Assembly (NCBI RefSeq): GCF_026341035.1
Contig: NZ_JAPEOQ010000002.1
Coordinates: 3,844,001 to 3,908,000 of the forward strand
Length of the DNA stretch: 64,000 nucleotides
Direction of reading: 5' to 3'
Origin: Streptomyces sp. NBC_01016
Lineage (GTDB): Bacteria; Actinomycetota; Actinomycetes; Streptomycetales; Streptomycetaceae
The position numbers and the translations under genes are program-made. Below, in pieces: positions 1-7,859 of the stretch (the first letter of the stretch is position 1; every line of letters begins with the position of its first letter). Under the pieces are notes generated by a model. That model worked only from the letters and a program-made list of their open reading frames with translations. It was not told the DNA's origin and ran no database searches.

Positions 1-1
1 G

Positions 2-703
2 ATCGCCGTGCCTACAGGTGTGAAGTTCTTCAACTGGATCGGAACGATGTGGAAGGGCTCGCTGTCCTTCGAGACACCGATGCTGTGGTCGGTCGGCTTC
101 CTCGTGACCTTCCTGTTCGGCGGTTTGACCGGTGTCATCCTGGCCGCGCCGCCGCTGGACTTCCACATCTCGGACTCGTACTTCGTGGTGGCGCACTTCC
201 ACTACGTGGTCTTCGGCACTGTGGTCTTCGCGATGTTCGCGGGCTTCCATTTCTGGTGGCCGAAGATGACCGGCAAGATGCTCGACGAGCGCCTTGGCAA
301 GATCACCTTCTGGACGCTGTTCGTCGGCTTCCACGGCACGTTCCTGGTGCAGCACTGGCTGGGCGTCGAGGGCATGCCGCGCCGGTACGCGGACTATCTG
401 GCGTCGGACGGCTTCACCGCTCTGAACACGATCTCGTCGATCTCCGCGTTCCTGCTGGGCCTGTCGATGCTGCCGTTCTTCTACAACGTCTGGAAGACCG
501 CCAAGTACGGCAAGAAGATCGAGGTCGACGACCCGTGGGGCTACGGCCGTTCGCTGGAGTGGGCGACGTCCTGCCCGCCGCCGCGGCACAACTTCACCAC
601 CCTGCCCCGCGTCCGCTCCGAGTCCCCGGCCTTCGATCTGCACCACCCCGGCGTCGCCGCCCTCGACCACGCCGAGAACCGGCACGAGGACGCGTCCGCA
701 TGA
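2..703 (+). CDS. ctaD: Cytochrome c oxidase subunit I, C-terminal part (5' truncated by window)
   Basis: This is the C-terminal ~233 residues of the catalytic subunit of aa3-type cytochrome c oxidase, an integral membrane protein that reduces O2 and pumps protons. The reading frame is open from the first bases, so the gene begins upstream of the window. The fragment contains the diagnostic VVAHFHYV segment; by family knowledge the two histidines of HFH ligate heme a3 and heme a. Several hydrophobic membrane helices follow, and the C-terminal tail is hydrophilic and Pro/Arg-rich. It ends in an ATGA overlap with the next small gene, so the two are translationally coupled. Confidence 0.95.
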   Translation: MAVPTGVKFFNWIGTMWKGSLSFETPMLWSVGFLVTFLFGGLTGVILAAPPLDFHISDSYFVVAHFHYVVFGTVVFAMFAGFHFWWPKMTGKMLDERLGKITFWTLFVGFHGTFLVQHWLGVEGMPRRYADYLASDGFTALNTISSISAFLLGLSMLPFFYNVWKTAKYGKKIEVDDPWGYGRSLEWATSCPPPRHNFTTLPRVRSESPAFDLHHPGVAALDHAENRHEDASA

Positions 704-1038
704 GCAGCACCGAGCACGACGTGAACGCGGGAATCCAGCAGATGGAGGGCTATCTGCTGTGGAACTCGAAGGTCACCGAGGCCCATGCGCAGGCCGAGGC
801 GTTCACCGACCGGCTCGAATGGCTCACCGGAGCACAGCGCGAGGAGGTGCGGCGCGTCTTCGTCGAGGAGCGCCTCGTCTTCCACAGGGCCGCGCTCGGC
901 CAGATCGTGGCGCGGGCCGCGGAGCTGCGCACCGAGTACGAGAGGCGGTACGAGCGCCTGAAGGCGCGCTGCGTCGGCCTCTGTGGCGGCGTCCTCGTCG
1001 GCCTGATGGGCCTGGCCTCGCTGGTCGCCCTCAAGTGA
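700..1038 (+). CDS. Small protein with C-terminal membrane segment, coupled to ctaD
   Basis: A 112-residue protein whose ATG overlaps the ctaD stop codon (ATGA), so it is probably co-translated with the oxidase. About 85 residues are charged and look helical (many Glu, Arg, Ala). One hydrophobic stretch near residues 93-112 (VGLCGGVLVGLMGLASLVAL) could anchor the C terminus in the membrane. I do not recognise a family. Position suggests an accessory or assembly role with the oxidase, but that rests on neighbourhood only. The last codons lie in the first copy of a ~32-bp direct repeat. Confidence 0.7.
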   Translation: MSSTEHDVNAGIQQMEGYLLWNSKVTEAHAQAEAFTDRLEWLTGAQREEVRRVFVEERLVFHRAALGQIVARAAELRTEYERRYERLKARCVGLCGGVLVGLMGLASLVALK

Positions 1039-1134
1039 CGTACGCGCGCGTGCTCTGTCGCCTCAAGTGACGTACGCGCGCATGATCTGTCGCTTTCAGG
1101 TGAGGTACGCGCACGTGCTCAGGTGAAGTACGCG
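1029..1134. repeat. Degenerate tandem repeat, ~32-bp unit, between convergent gene ends
   Basis: Two near-identical 32-bp copies (1029-1060 and 1061-1092) are followed by a shorter diverged copy (1093-1120) and a partial one (1121-1134). All share a core like TCAAGTGACGTACGCGCG. The first copy includes the stop of the small membrane-protein gene. The last includes the final codons and stop of the convergent AraC gene. The array seems to have grown by duplication of one gene's 3' end. The core is partly palindromic (ACGCGCGCGT) and might aid termination. Confidence 0.7.
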
Positions 1135-1889
1135 GTCGGCGGCGTGCCCAGCGCTCGGCGGAACATCGCCGTGAACGCGCTGGGCGTCGCGTAGCCGACC
1201 GCGCCGGAGACCGTGGTGACGGGCACGCCCCTGGCGAGCAGCGTCACCGCGTGGATGAGCCTGGCCTGCTGGACCCAGCGGGCCAGGCTCATTCCCGTCG
1301 CGGCCGCGAACCGGCGCTGCAGACTGCGCGCGCTGAGATGCGCGTGCGCGGCCGCCTGCCCCGTCGTCCAGCGTTCGTCCGGCCGCTCCCGGATCGCCGC
1401 GCACAAAGCGTCGAGGTGCGGGTCGTTCGGCGTCGGCAGGTGCAGCGCGGGCACCGGGTGCGGGGCGAGCTCGTGCAGCAGCAGGTTCATCAGGACGCCG
1501 TCGCGGCCCTCGTGGTCGTACTCCACCGGGATCCGGGTCGCCTCGTCGATCAGCTCGCGCAGCAGCGGGGAGACCGAGACGACGGTGGGCGCGTCGGGCA
1601 GGCTCACGGCCGCGTCGGTGGCGATGTACAGGGTGCGCATGGCCACGGCCCCCGCGCAGGTCATCGCGTGGGTGAGACCGCCCGGGATCCAGGCGCCGCG
1701 GGTGGCGGGGACGACCCAGGTGCCGTGCCCGGTGGTGACCGTGATGGCGCCCGTGGTGCCGTAGATCAGCTGCGCGCGACGGTGGTGGTGCGGCGGGATG
1801 TGATGCCCGTCCGCCAGGTCACGGGCCATCGCGGCCAGGGGCCGCGGCACGTCCTGGTAGTCGTCCCGATTCTCGCTCTTGCCGTACAT
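1119..1889 (-). CDS. AraC-family transcriptional regulator (cupin + AraC HTH)
   Basis: A 256-residue AraC/XylS-type regulator. The N-terminal half has a cupin-like sensor region with a His-rich strand (PPHHHRRAQL). The C-terminal ~100 residues hold the double helix-turn-helix (TTGQAAAHAHLSARSLQRRF, then an AVGYATPSAFTAMFRRALG segment), ending in the usual GTPPTAYF. I take the ATG at 1889 because the frame upstream of it has no family-like sequence. It diverges from an MFS efflux gene 71 bp away. This AraC/MFS pairing is common in actinomycetes, and the regulator probably controls the transporter. The natural effector cannot be read from the sequence. Confidence 0.88.
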   Translation of the reverse strand: MYGKSENRDDYQDVPRPLAAMARDLADGHHIPPHHHRRAQLIYGTTGAITVTTGHGTWVVPATRGAWIPGGLTHAMTCAGAVAMRTLYIATDAAVSLPDAPTVVSVSPLLRELIDEATRIPVEYDHEGRDGVLMNLLLHELAPHPVPALHLPTPNDPHLDALCAAIRERPDERWTTGQAAAHAHLSARSLQRRFAAATGMSLARWVQQARLIHAVTLLARGVPVTTVSGAVGYATPSAFTAMFRRALGTPPTAYFT

Positions 1890-1960
1890 GGCGCACTCTC
1901 GACAGATATTGGCCCGACCACGAAAGTGTGCCATCCGTCTGCGCCCTAACGTCGCGGTAT

Positions 1961-3181
1961 GTGAACGCCGCACCTCCCAGAACCCAAGCCCTGACGGTCC
2001 TCCTCGCGGTCACCTGCGCCGTGACCGCCGCGAACGTCTACCTCTGCCAGCCGATCCTCGGCTCGGTCGCCGCCTCCCTCGGCACGTCCCCCGACGCGCT
2101 GGGCGCGGTGCCGACCGCCACCCAGCTCGGCTACGCGCTCGGCATCCTGCTGGTCGTCCCGGCCGGCGACAGCCACGACAGGCGCCGGATCATCCTCGCC
2201 CTCGGCACGGCCTCCTCCGTCGCCCTCGCCGCCTGCGCCCTCGCACCCTCGGTGACCTTCCTTGCCGTGGCCAGCTTCGTCGTCGGGCTGTGCTCGCCGG
2301 TGCCGCAGCTGATCACCCCGCTCGCCGTCGCCCTGGCCGACGAAAGCGGGGGCGGGCCGGGCCGCGGGCGCACCGTCGGAGCGGTGCAGGGTGGCCTGCT
2401 CGTCGGAGTGCTCGCCTCGCGCGCGTACGCGGGCGCCCTCGCCGAGATCGCCGGATGGCGCACCGTGTACGTCGCGTCCTGCCTGCTCACGCTGGCGCTC
2501 ATGGGCGTACTCGCCCGCCGGCTGCCCAGGTCGCAGGGGCGCGCCACCGCCTCGTACAAGACGGCACTGGCCTCGCTGCCCGGCCTCGCCCGGCAGCCGC
2601 TCGTGGCGCGGGTCGTGGTGTCCGGGGCGCTGGTCGGCATCGCGTTCGGCGCGTTCTGGACCACCCTGACGTTCCTGGTCACGGACACCTATGGGCTCGG
2701 GTCGACCGCCGCCGGGATGTTCGGCCTGGTCGCCGCCGTGAGCGCGCTCGCCTCGCCGTACGCGGGCCGGAGCGCGGAACGGCTCGGCAGACGCGGGGCG
2801 ATCGCCCTGCTGACCGCGCTCGTGCTGGTCGGCTGGCTGGTCATGCTGCCGGCCGGGGGCGGCTCGCTCGTGGCCCTCGTCGTGGGCGTGATCGTGCTCG
2901 ACGTCGGCGTGTGGGGCGGTCAGGCCGTCTGCCAGACCGTCCTGTTCACCCTCGACCCGGCCGTGCACAGCCGCCTCAACACCGTCTACTTCACGCTGCG
3001 CTTCCTGGGGATCGCACTCGGCTCGCTGGTCGGCACCGTGGCGTGGGGCGCGGGCGGCTGGCCGGGCGTCGTGGTCACCGGCATGGTCGCGGCCGCCGCC
3101 GGGCTCGTCGTCGGGGTGCTGCCGCTGCCGGCGCGGGCGAAGGCGCCGCAGGAGGTCAGCCCACCGAGAACGAGGGGCTGA
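1961..3181 (+). CDS. MFS transporter, probable drug/metabolite efflux (DHA1-like)
   Basis: About 406 residues with some twelve hydrophobic segments in the usual 6+6 arrangement, and a Gly/Ala-rich membrane composition typical of the DHA1 branch of the major facilitator superfamily. The gene diverges from the AraC regulator. Two in-frame GTG starts exist, at 1928 and 1961. I prefer 1961: the extra N-terminal residues from 1928 are not hydrophobic, and the shorter form starts just ahead of the first helix (TVLLAVTCAV). Neither has a clear Shine-Dalgarno sequence, and a leaderless transcript is possible. The 3' end overlaps the convergent secreted-protein gene by 26 bp. Substrate unknown. Confidence 0.85.
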   Translation: MNAAPPRTQALTVLLAVTCAVTAANVYLCQPILGSVAASLGTSPDALGAVPTATQLGYALGILLVVPAGDSHDRRRIILALGTASSVALAACALAPSVTFLAVASFVVGLCSPVPQLITPLAVALADESGGGPGRGRTVGAVQGGLLVGVLASRAYAGALAEIAGWRTVYVASCLLTLALMGVLARRLPRSQGRATASYKTALASLPGLARQPLVARVVVSGALVGIAFGAFWTTLTFLVTDTYGLGSTAAGMFGLVAAVSALASPYAGRSAERLGRRGAIALLTALVLVGWLVMLPAGGGSLVALVVGVIVLDVGVWGGQAVCQTVLFTLDPAVHSRLNTVYFTLRFLGIALGSLVGTVAWGAGGWPGVVVTGMVAAAAGLVVGVLPLPARAKAPQEVSPPRTRG

Positions 3182-3515
3182 GGCCGCGCTCGCCGCCGTC
3201 GCGGCTGACGAGCTCGATCGCGTAGCCGTTGCCGTCCGGCACGTTCGGCAGGACGGTGGACGTCTCACTGCGTGGCGCCGCGGTCAGCCGCGACGCGAGC
3301 TGCACGACGCGGTGGGCGTCGCCCCGGACGAGCCACATGTCCAGCTTCTGGCCGGTGGGGTTGTTCCAGGTGACGAACATGCTGGCGCCCGAGCTGTGCA
3401 CGGAGCCCGCGGCGGGCTCCGTGACGGTCAGGGCCTGGGCCTGGGCCGGCTCGGCCATGGGCGCGAAGGCCAGGAGCGGGGCGGCGGCGAAAGAGAGGAA
3501 TCCGGTGCGGCGCAT
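3156..3515 (-). CDS. Small secreted protein, Kre9/KNH-like (Ser-Thr-rich GPI-anchor family domain)
   Basis: A 119-residue exported protein. Residues 1-27 form a signal peptide (RR near the start, hydrophobic core, cleavage likely after AQA). The mature part starts LTVTEPAAGSVHSSGASMFV and keeps the one-domain Ig-like pattern (TVTxPxxGxxxxxGxxxxVxW, then SxxVxxxxVxDGxGYxIELVS) of the Kre9/KNH family first named in yeast cell-wall proteins. In Streptomyces such proteins are small and of unknown role. The ATG at 3515 is chosen because it begins the signal peptide. The gene is convergent with, and slightly overlaps, the MFS gene. Confidence 0.75.
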   Translation of the reverse strand: MRRTGFLSFAAAPLLAFAPMAEPAQAQALTVTEPAAGSVHSSGASMFVTWNNPTGQKLDMWLVRGDAHRVVQLASRLTAAPRSETSTVLPNVPDGNGYAIELVSRDGGERGLSPSFSVG

Positions 3516-3827
3516 GCGACGACCTCGTTCCGTCGTATCGAAGGGACAGATTGCGAACAGATGCGGATGGTGAACGTGAGTCGACTGAGAGTTACGGAAG
3601 CTGACAGAGGGTTCCTTCCCGCAATCGCGGCCGGACTCAAGCATTCGGCCGCAGGCCCCACCCCACGAGGGACGGTTCTGTCCCCGAACCGGTGGTGTCG
3701 GCGCGACGGATCGGGGCCCCCGGGTGCATCCTCGCGCACGCGCGCGAGGGCCCCCGAAGCGGCCGGGCGGCGCGTACTGGTGCACGCTGGATATGTGACA
3801 CGGAACATGGAGACGAGGTGACGCGGC
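3516..3827. other. Intergenic region with GC-rich hairpin at 3730-3749
   Basis: This 312-bp stretch separates the secreted protein (minus) from the DUF5709 gene (plus) and should hold both promoters. I see no credible gene. A perfect hairpin with arms CCTCGCGC and GCGCGAGG and loop ACGC lies at 3730-3749, flanked by GGGCCCCC-type runs that could extend the stem. No clean -35/-10 pair was found for either gene. Confidence 0.5.
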
Positions 3828-4322
3828 ATGACCGAGCGCAGCGACTCGGCCATGGGCGACGAGGTGTATCAGCCCTCGGGCCCTGACGTGCGGGACGACG
3901 AGGGCATCCTCGAGATCGAGGACACCCTGAACGACCGTGGCGTCGATCCGTACGACGAGGGATGGTCGCCGCCCGAGCGCCCGCTGGCCGTCGAGCACAG
4001 CGGCAACACGGCGGCAGAGCGGCAGGCGGGCGAGACGCTCGACGAGCGCCTCGCGGAGGAGCGGCCCGACCCCGTCATCGACGCGTACGAGGCGCTGGAG
4101 TCCGGCGAGGAGGACGGTGACGACGTGGGCGATCTGCGCGACGGCGACGGCGAACCACTGGACTCAGAGGTGGGCACCGAGCGCGCCGGCCGCCTGATCG
4201 CACCGGACGAGGGCGCCCATGAGGACGCCGAGAAGGACATGCTGGCCCAGGACGCCGGCTACGGCGGGGGCGCGGCATCGGCGGAGGAGGCCGCCATGCA
4301 CGTGGTCGACGACGAGACCTGA
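3828..4322 (+). CDS. DUF5709 family acidic protein
   Basis: A 164-residue, strongly acidic, low-hydrophobicity protein (many Asp/Glu, almost no aromatic residues). The opening pattern DEVYQPSGPDVRDDEGILEI, followed by segments such as LDPYDEGWSPPERP and LDERLAEERPDP, matches the actinobacterial DUF5709 family as I know it. It is cytoplasmic (no signal or membrane segment) and probably largely disordered. Function is unknown across the family. A GAGGTG Shine-Dalgarno sequence precedes the ATG. It stands alone, with the next gene on the same strand 340 bp away and a small opposing gene in between. Confidence 0.85.
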   Translation: MTERSDSAMGDEVYQPSGPDVRDDEGILEIEDTLNDRGVDPYDEGWSPPERPLAVEHSGNTAAERQAGETLDERLAEERPDPVIDAYEALESGEEDGDDVGDLRDGDGEPLDSEVGTERAGRLIAPDEGAHEDAEKDMLAQDAGYGGGAASAEEAAMHVVDDET

Positions 4323-4347
4323 GATCCGTACGGGGCAGGGCCCCGGG

Positions 4348-4518
4348 TCAGTGACCGAGGGCCGTCGCCGTCAGCATCAGCGCGGCGGCGGCGAACGCCG
4401 TCACGAGTGCCAGGATGGGCGGGCCGAGGGCGACATCACCCGTCACCATCCGCCGCGCCGTGATGCCTATGCAGACCACGCCGATCCCACCAAGGATCAT
4501 GGCCACGAAGATCAGCAC
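4348..4518 (-). CDS. Small two-helix membrane protein (56 aa)
   Basis: A short gene on the minus strand encodes 56 residues starting GTG-CTG-ATC (VLIFVAMILGGIGVVCIGI). It has two hydrophobic segments (about residues 1-20 and 32-55) separated by a short charged turn (ARRMVTGD), giving a hairpin membrane protein. A strong purine-rich Shine-Dalgarno sequence (GAGGAGGAGG) lies about 7 nt upstream of the GTG, which is the main reason to call it real. It sits between the DUF5709 gene and the DUF1232 gene. No family recognised and no function inferred. Confidence 0.6.
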   Translation of the reverse strand: MLIFVAMILGGIGVVCIGITARRMVTGDVALGPPILALVTAFAAAALMLTATALGH

Positions 4519-4661
4519 TGTCGGCCCCTCCTCCTCACGACCCCCGCTTGTGTGTTCGGCTCACATCCTCGCCCGGCGAGCCGTGCGTCGCACGTGGGGG
4601 AGTGCCCGCCCCACACCGTCTAGCCTGGGACGTCTCGCCCGCACGCCCCAGGGGGACCGGC

Positions 4662-4994
4662 ATGGACAGCACGACGTGGATCGTTCTCGGCACGCTCGCG
4701 GCACTCGCGATGCTGGTGGTTGTCGTGGTGCTCCTGGTCCGGGTGTTCAAAGCGCGCAAACTGCTTGTCGACGCCGGCATCCCGCTGCACAACAAGGCGC
4801 TGTTCTGGGCCGCGGTCGCCTACACGATCTCTCCGGTCGACCTGATGCCCGACCCGATCTACCTCGACGACATCGGCGTCCTGCTGCTCGCCCTGAAGAT
4901 GCTGCACGCCGCCGCGCACCGCTCGGGCCTGCGCGGCGACGGGCCCGACCTGTCCGGACCGGTCTCCAACCAGGGCCGCACAAAGGAGAGTTGA
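4662..4994 (+). CDS. YkvA/DUF1232 family membrane protein
   Basis: A 110-residue protein with one N-terminal hydrophobic segment (residues ~5-27, ending LLVRVFKARK) and a DUF1232 motif (AAVAYTISPVDLMPDPIYLDDIGVL) at about residues 49-75. The SPVDLxPDxI(P/Y)xxGxxDD core is the hallmark of the YkvA family. The family is membrane-associated and functionally uncharacterised. AGGGGG precedes the ATG. Its stop codon overlaps a TTGACC that could be the -35 of the pectin methylesterase promoter. Confidence 0.85.
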   Translation: MDSTTWIVLGTLAALAMLVVVVVLLVRVFKARKLLVDAGIPLHNKALFWAAVAYTISPVDLMPDPIYLDDIGVLLLALKMLHAAAHRSGLRGDGPDLSGPVSNQGRTKES

Positions 4995-5035
4995 CCGCCG
5001 CAGCAGGGCTTCTCAGGCGGTGGCCCATGTGCTTC

Positions 5036-5068
5036 CATCTCTGGCATGCCACAGGCATGCCAGAGATG
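5036..5068. promoter_or_regulatory. Perfect 15-bp inverted repeat carrying two TGGCATGCCA-type operators
   Basis: CATCTCTGGCATGCC and its exact reverse complement are separated by ACA, directly upstream of the pectin methylesterase Shine-Dalgarno sequence. Inside are TGGCATGCCA (5042-5051) and AGGCATGCCA (5053-5062). The same 10-mer family recurs at 25.98, 26.08, 38.39, 46.59 and 46.79 kb, so it is a likely GntR/FCD operator. A weak promoter (TTGACC 4991-4996, 17-bp spacer) lies upstream. As RNA the repeat could also form a hairpin next to the ribosome site. Confidence 0.75.
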
Positions 5069-5081
5069 AGGGGCAGGTTCC

Positions 5082-6593
5082 ATGCGATCGATGTTCCGTC
5101 AGCTCGTGTCCACGATCCGCCCGCAACTGCGGGCGGGACCCCTGATAGCCGTCCTCCTGATACCTCTCGGCGTGGCGTCGCCGGCGGCCGCCGCCTCCGT
5201 CGAATCCGGGCGCGCCGTGTCCCTCGCGCCCACCGGTACGGACGCCGGGGTGTGCGCCGACACCTCGCTGCGTCTCGCCTTCGACTCGACCGTCCACCTC
5301 GGCAAGGAGGGCCGGCTGACCGTGCACCGGGCGGACGGCAGCGCCGCGGACGTCATCGACCTCGCCGGCCCGGCGACCGACCAGCGGACCGTCGGCGACG
5401 CCCGGTCCGCGTACGGTGAACCGCACCGCTGGACGTACGAGCCCGTGGTCGTGGACGGGCGCGGGGCCACCGTCGTGCCGCACCACCCGCTCGAGCCGGG
5501 CCAGGAGTACTACGTCACCGTCGACGCGGGCTTCTTCGTCGGGTTCGCAGGCATCACCTCACCCGACGCCTGGCGCTTCAGGACCGCGCGCGGGCCCCAC
5601 CCCGGTACGACGAAGCTCAGCGTCGACGCGCGTGGCGGCGGAGACTTCTGCACCGTGCAGGGCGCCGTCGACTTCGTGCCGCACGGCAACACCCGCAAGG
5701 TCACCCTCGATGTCGCGCCCGGCACGTACCGGGAGATCGTGTATGTCGGCGAGGACCGGCGGCACCTGCGCGTGCGCGGCGCGGGAGCGGGCCGCACCGT
5801 CATCGGCTACCCCAACAACAACCTGCTCAACGGGGACAGCGCGATGGGCGACGTGCCGCCCGAGCAGAGCTACTGCCCGCGCCGCGTGCTGCCGGAGCCC
5901 GACCGGTTCAACTGCTGGCGCGCCGCGTTCGGCGTCGACGCCGACGACTTCCGCCTCAGCGACGCCACCGTGCACAACATGACGCCCGAGGGCGGCTCGC
6001 AGGCCGAGGCGTTCCGCGGCAACGGCGACCGGATCGTCCTCGACCACGTCCGTGTCGTCAGCTTCCAGGACAGCCTGCGACTGCAGGGCCGCGCGTTCGT
6101 CACCGACAGCTATGTCGAGGGCGACGTGGACTTCGTATGGGGCACCGGCGGCGTCTTCGTCCAGAACTCCGAGCTGAAGGCGCTCGACATCGGGTACATC
6201 AGCCAGATCCGCAACGCCGCCGATGGTCCGGGCAACGTCTTCGTCAACACCCGCCTCACGCGGGCGGATTCGGTGGCCGACGGCAGTGTGCTGCTGAGCC
6301 GGATCGACAGCCGCTTCCCGGCCAGCCAGGCCGTCTTCATCGACACGGCCATGGACCGGCACATCGCGCCCGTCGGCTGGGGGCTGACCGGCTTCGACTG
6401 CGGCAGTGCGCAGGGGCTCAGGTTCTGGGAGTACGGCAGCAAGGACCTCACCGGGGCGCCCGTCGACACCAGTGCGCGCCTCGCCTGCTCACGGCAGCTC
6501 ACCGCCGCCGAGGCCCGCGAGTGGCGCGACCCGGCCCGACTCCTCGACGGCTGGGACCCGCGCACCGACTCCACACGTACTGACGGGAAGTGA
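5082..6593 (+). CDS. Secreted pectin methylesterase (CE8) with N-terminal Ig-like domain
   Basis: A 503-residue exported enzyme predicted to remove methyl esters from homogalacturonan. Residues 1-38 are a signal peptide ending ASPAAAA. Residues ~40-165 look like an SbsA/Ig-like domain, and ~175-490 form the CE8 right-handed beta-helix (LSVDARGGGDFCTVQGAVDFVP at its start). Catalytic-site motifs are visible: Gln307 (GSQAEAF), Gln329-Asp330 (FQDSL), Asp350 (DFVWG) and Arg407 (LLSRID, in place of the usual LGRPW). It is the first gene of the pectin locus and is preceded by the 33-bp inverted repeat. The next gene, an esterase, follows after 9 bp, so they form an operon. Confidence 0.92.
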   Translation: MRSMFRQLVSTIRPQLRAGPLIAVLLIPLGVASPAAAASVESGRAVSLAPTGTDAGVCADTSLRLAFDSTVHLGKEGRLTVHRADGSAADVIDLAGPATDQRTVGDARSAYGEPHRWTYEPVVVDGRGATVVPHHPLEPGQEYYVTVDAGFFVGFAGITSPDAWRFRTARGPHPGTTKLSVDARGGGDFCTVQGAVDFVPHGNTRKVTLDVAPGTYREIVYVGEDRRHLRVRGAGAGRTVIGYPNNNLLNGDSAMGDVPPEQSYCPRRVLPEPDRFNCWRAAFGVDADDFRLSDATVHNMTPEGGSQAEAFRGNGDRIVLDHVRVVSFQDSLRLQGRAFVTDSYVEGDVDFVWGTGGVFVQNSELKALDIGYISQIRNAADGPGNVFVNTRLTRADSVADGSVLLSRIDSRFPASQAVFIDTAMDRHIAPVGWGLTGFDCGSAQGLRFWEYGSKDLTGAPVDTSARLACSRQLTAAEAREWRDPARLLDGWDPRTDSTRTDGK

Positions 6594-6602
6594 GGCAGCG
6601 TC

Positions 6603-7811
6603 ATGACAGAGACCACGCGAAGAGGTCTGCTCGCGGCGGTGGGTGCCACGGGTGCCGGTGTGCTGGTCGGGGCCGCGGCCCCCGCCGTGTCCGCCCAGGA
6701 GACGGCCGCGGCGGGGGTGGCGCGGTCACGGCCGGTGGCCCCGGTCGACCGGGAGATCGCGCGGGCCCACAGCATCGACTACAAGGCGCTGCCCGAGCAG
6801 GTCGTGGGCGTCGATGTGGAAGAGCTGATGACCGTGCACGGCGAGGACGACGTCGCGCCGCTTCGGCAGCGTCTGGTCGCCGAGGTGTGGAAGTCCGCGG
6901 ACGGGAAACTGCCCGACGCGCTGCCGAAGGTCCAACAGGGCGTCGCCGCGCCGGAGTTGCCCGCCTTCACGGGGTTGCGTCGTATCGATCGGCTCACCGC
7001 GGAGCTGCCCTACGGGCTGCTCACCCACATGTATCTGCTGCTGCCGCGCAGGGCCGCCGCGCACGGCCGGTTCGCCCTCTATCACAACGGACACGGCGAG
7101 CCGCTCGACACGATGCAGCGCACCGCCCAGGCGCTCATCGACGCCGGATACGGCGTGCTGCTGTGCGCCATGCCGCTGTACCACTGGAACCCGAAGGAGA
7201 TGCGCAGCGCCACCGACCCCGACACCGTCGTCACCGTAGGGAACCACAACGAGTTCGAGCCGTGGGAGACGCCCGAGTTCTCCACCCTGCGGCTGTTCCT
7301 CGAACCGCTCGCCCTGGGTGTCAACCACCTGCGCCGCACCTACGACCCGCCGTCCCTGCAGATGATCGGGCTCTCCGGCGGCGGCTGGGCGACCACCGTG
7401 TACCCGGCGCTCGACCCCCGCGTCACCCGTAGTTACCCGACCGCCGGATCCCTGCCGTTCTTCCTGCGCTCCGCCCCGCCCAAGCCGAGCCCCACCACCG
7501 GCGACTGGGAGCAGCGGCTCGACCGGCACCCGGCGTTCTACGGCATCTGCGACTGGCCGGACCTGTACGCGCTCGCCGCGGTCGGCCGGAACCGGCGGCA
7601 GCTGCAGATCCTCAACCGGTTCGACGCCTGCTGCTTCAACGGCGTCGGCCACCGCAGCTACGAGCCCGTCGTCCGCCAGCGCGTCCAGGTCATCGGCAAC
7701 GGGCACTGGGAACTGCTCGAGGACGCCACGCACGAGGAGCACACCATCAGCCCCTACGCGCTCGACGTGATCCGGTGGGACCTCGACACCAACTGCGCCG
7801 GACAGCCGTGA
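6603..7811 (+). CDS. Secreted alpha/beta-hydrolase (putative carbohydrate esterase, Tat substrate)
   Basis: A 402-residue protein with a twin-arginine-like signal (TTRRGLLAAVGATGAG, cleavage near VSA). The body is an alpha/beta-hydrolase fold: the nucleophile elbow GLSGGGW places Ser258, with an oxyanion-region motif HNGHGE near residue 161 and a C-terminal His candidate in NGHWELLED. The nearest annotated relatives I know of are generic alpha/beta-hydrolase or acetyl-esterase-like proteins. Co-transcription with the pectin methylesterase suggests removal of acetyl or methyl groups from pectin, but substrate is inferred. The stop lies in a hairpin shared with the convergent regulator gene. 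Confidence 0.75.
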   Translation: MTETTRRGLLAAVGATGAGVLVGAAAPAVSAQETAAAGVARSRPVAPVDREIARAHSIDYKALPEQVVGVDVEELMTVHGEDDVAPLRQRLVAEVWKSADGKLPDALPKVQQGVAAPELPAFTGLRRIDRLTAELPYGLLTHMYLLLPRRAAAHGRFALYHNGHGEPLDTMQRTAQALIDAGYGVLLCAMPLYHWNPKEMRSATDPDTVVTVGNHNEFEPWETPEFSTLRLFLEPLALGVNHLRRTYDPPSLQMIGLSGGGWATTVYPALDPRVTRSYPTAGSLPFFLRSAPPKPSPTTGDWEQRLDRHPAFYGICDWPDLYALAAVGRNRRQLQILNRFDACCFNGVGHRSYEPVVRQRVQVIGNGHWELLEDATHEEHTISPYALDVIRWDLDTNCAGQP

Positions 7812-7859
7812 CAGCCTCGGGGCCGGGACCACGTGTTCCGGTCCCGCCGCCTGTCACGG
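7806..7859. terminator. Bidirectional hairpin terminator
   Basis: CCGTGACAG (7806-7814) pairs with CTGTCACGG (7851-7859), and inside it CGGGACC (7824-7830) pairs with GGTCCCG (7840-7846). The hairpin contains the stop codons of both convergent genes (esterase and GntR fusion). There is no T-tract, as is usual for Streptomyces terminators. Confidence 0.7.

Noticed and set aside
3692..3886. Short open frame upstream of the DUF5709 gene
   Set aside because: No ribosome site, Arg/Ala-rich composition, and overlap with the DUF5709 start.
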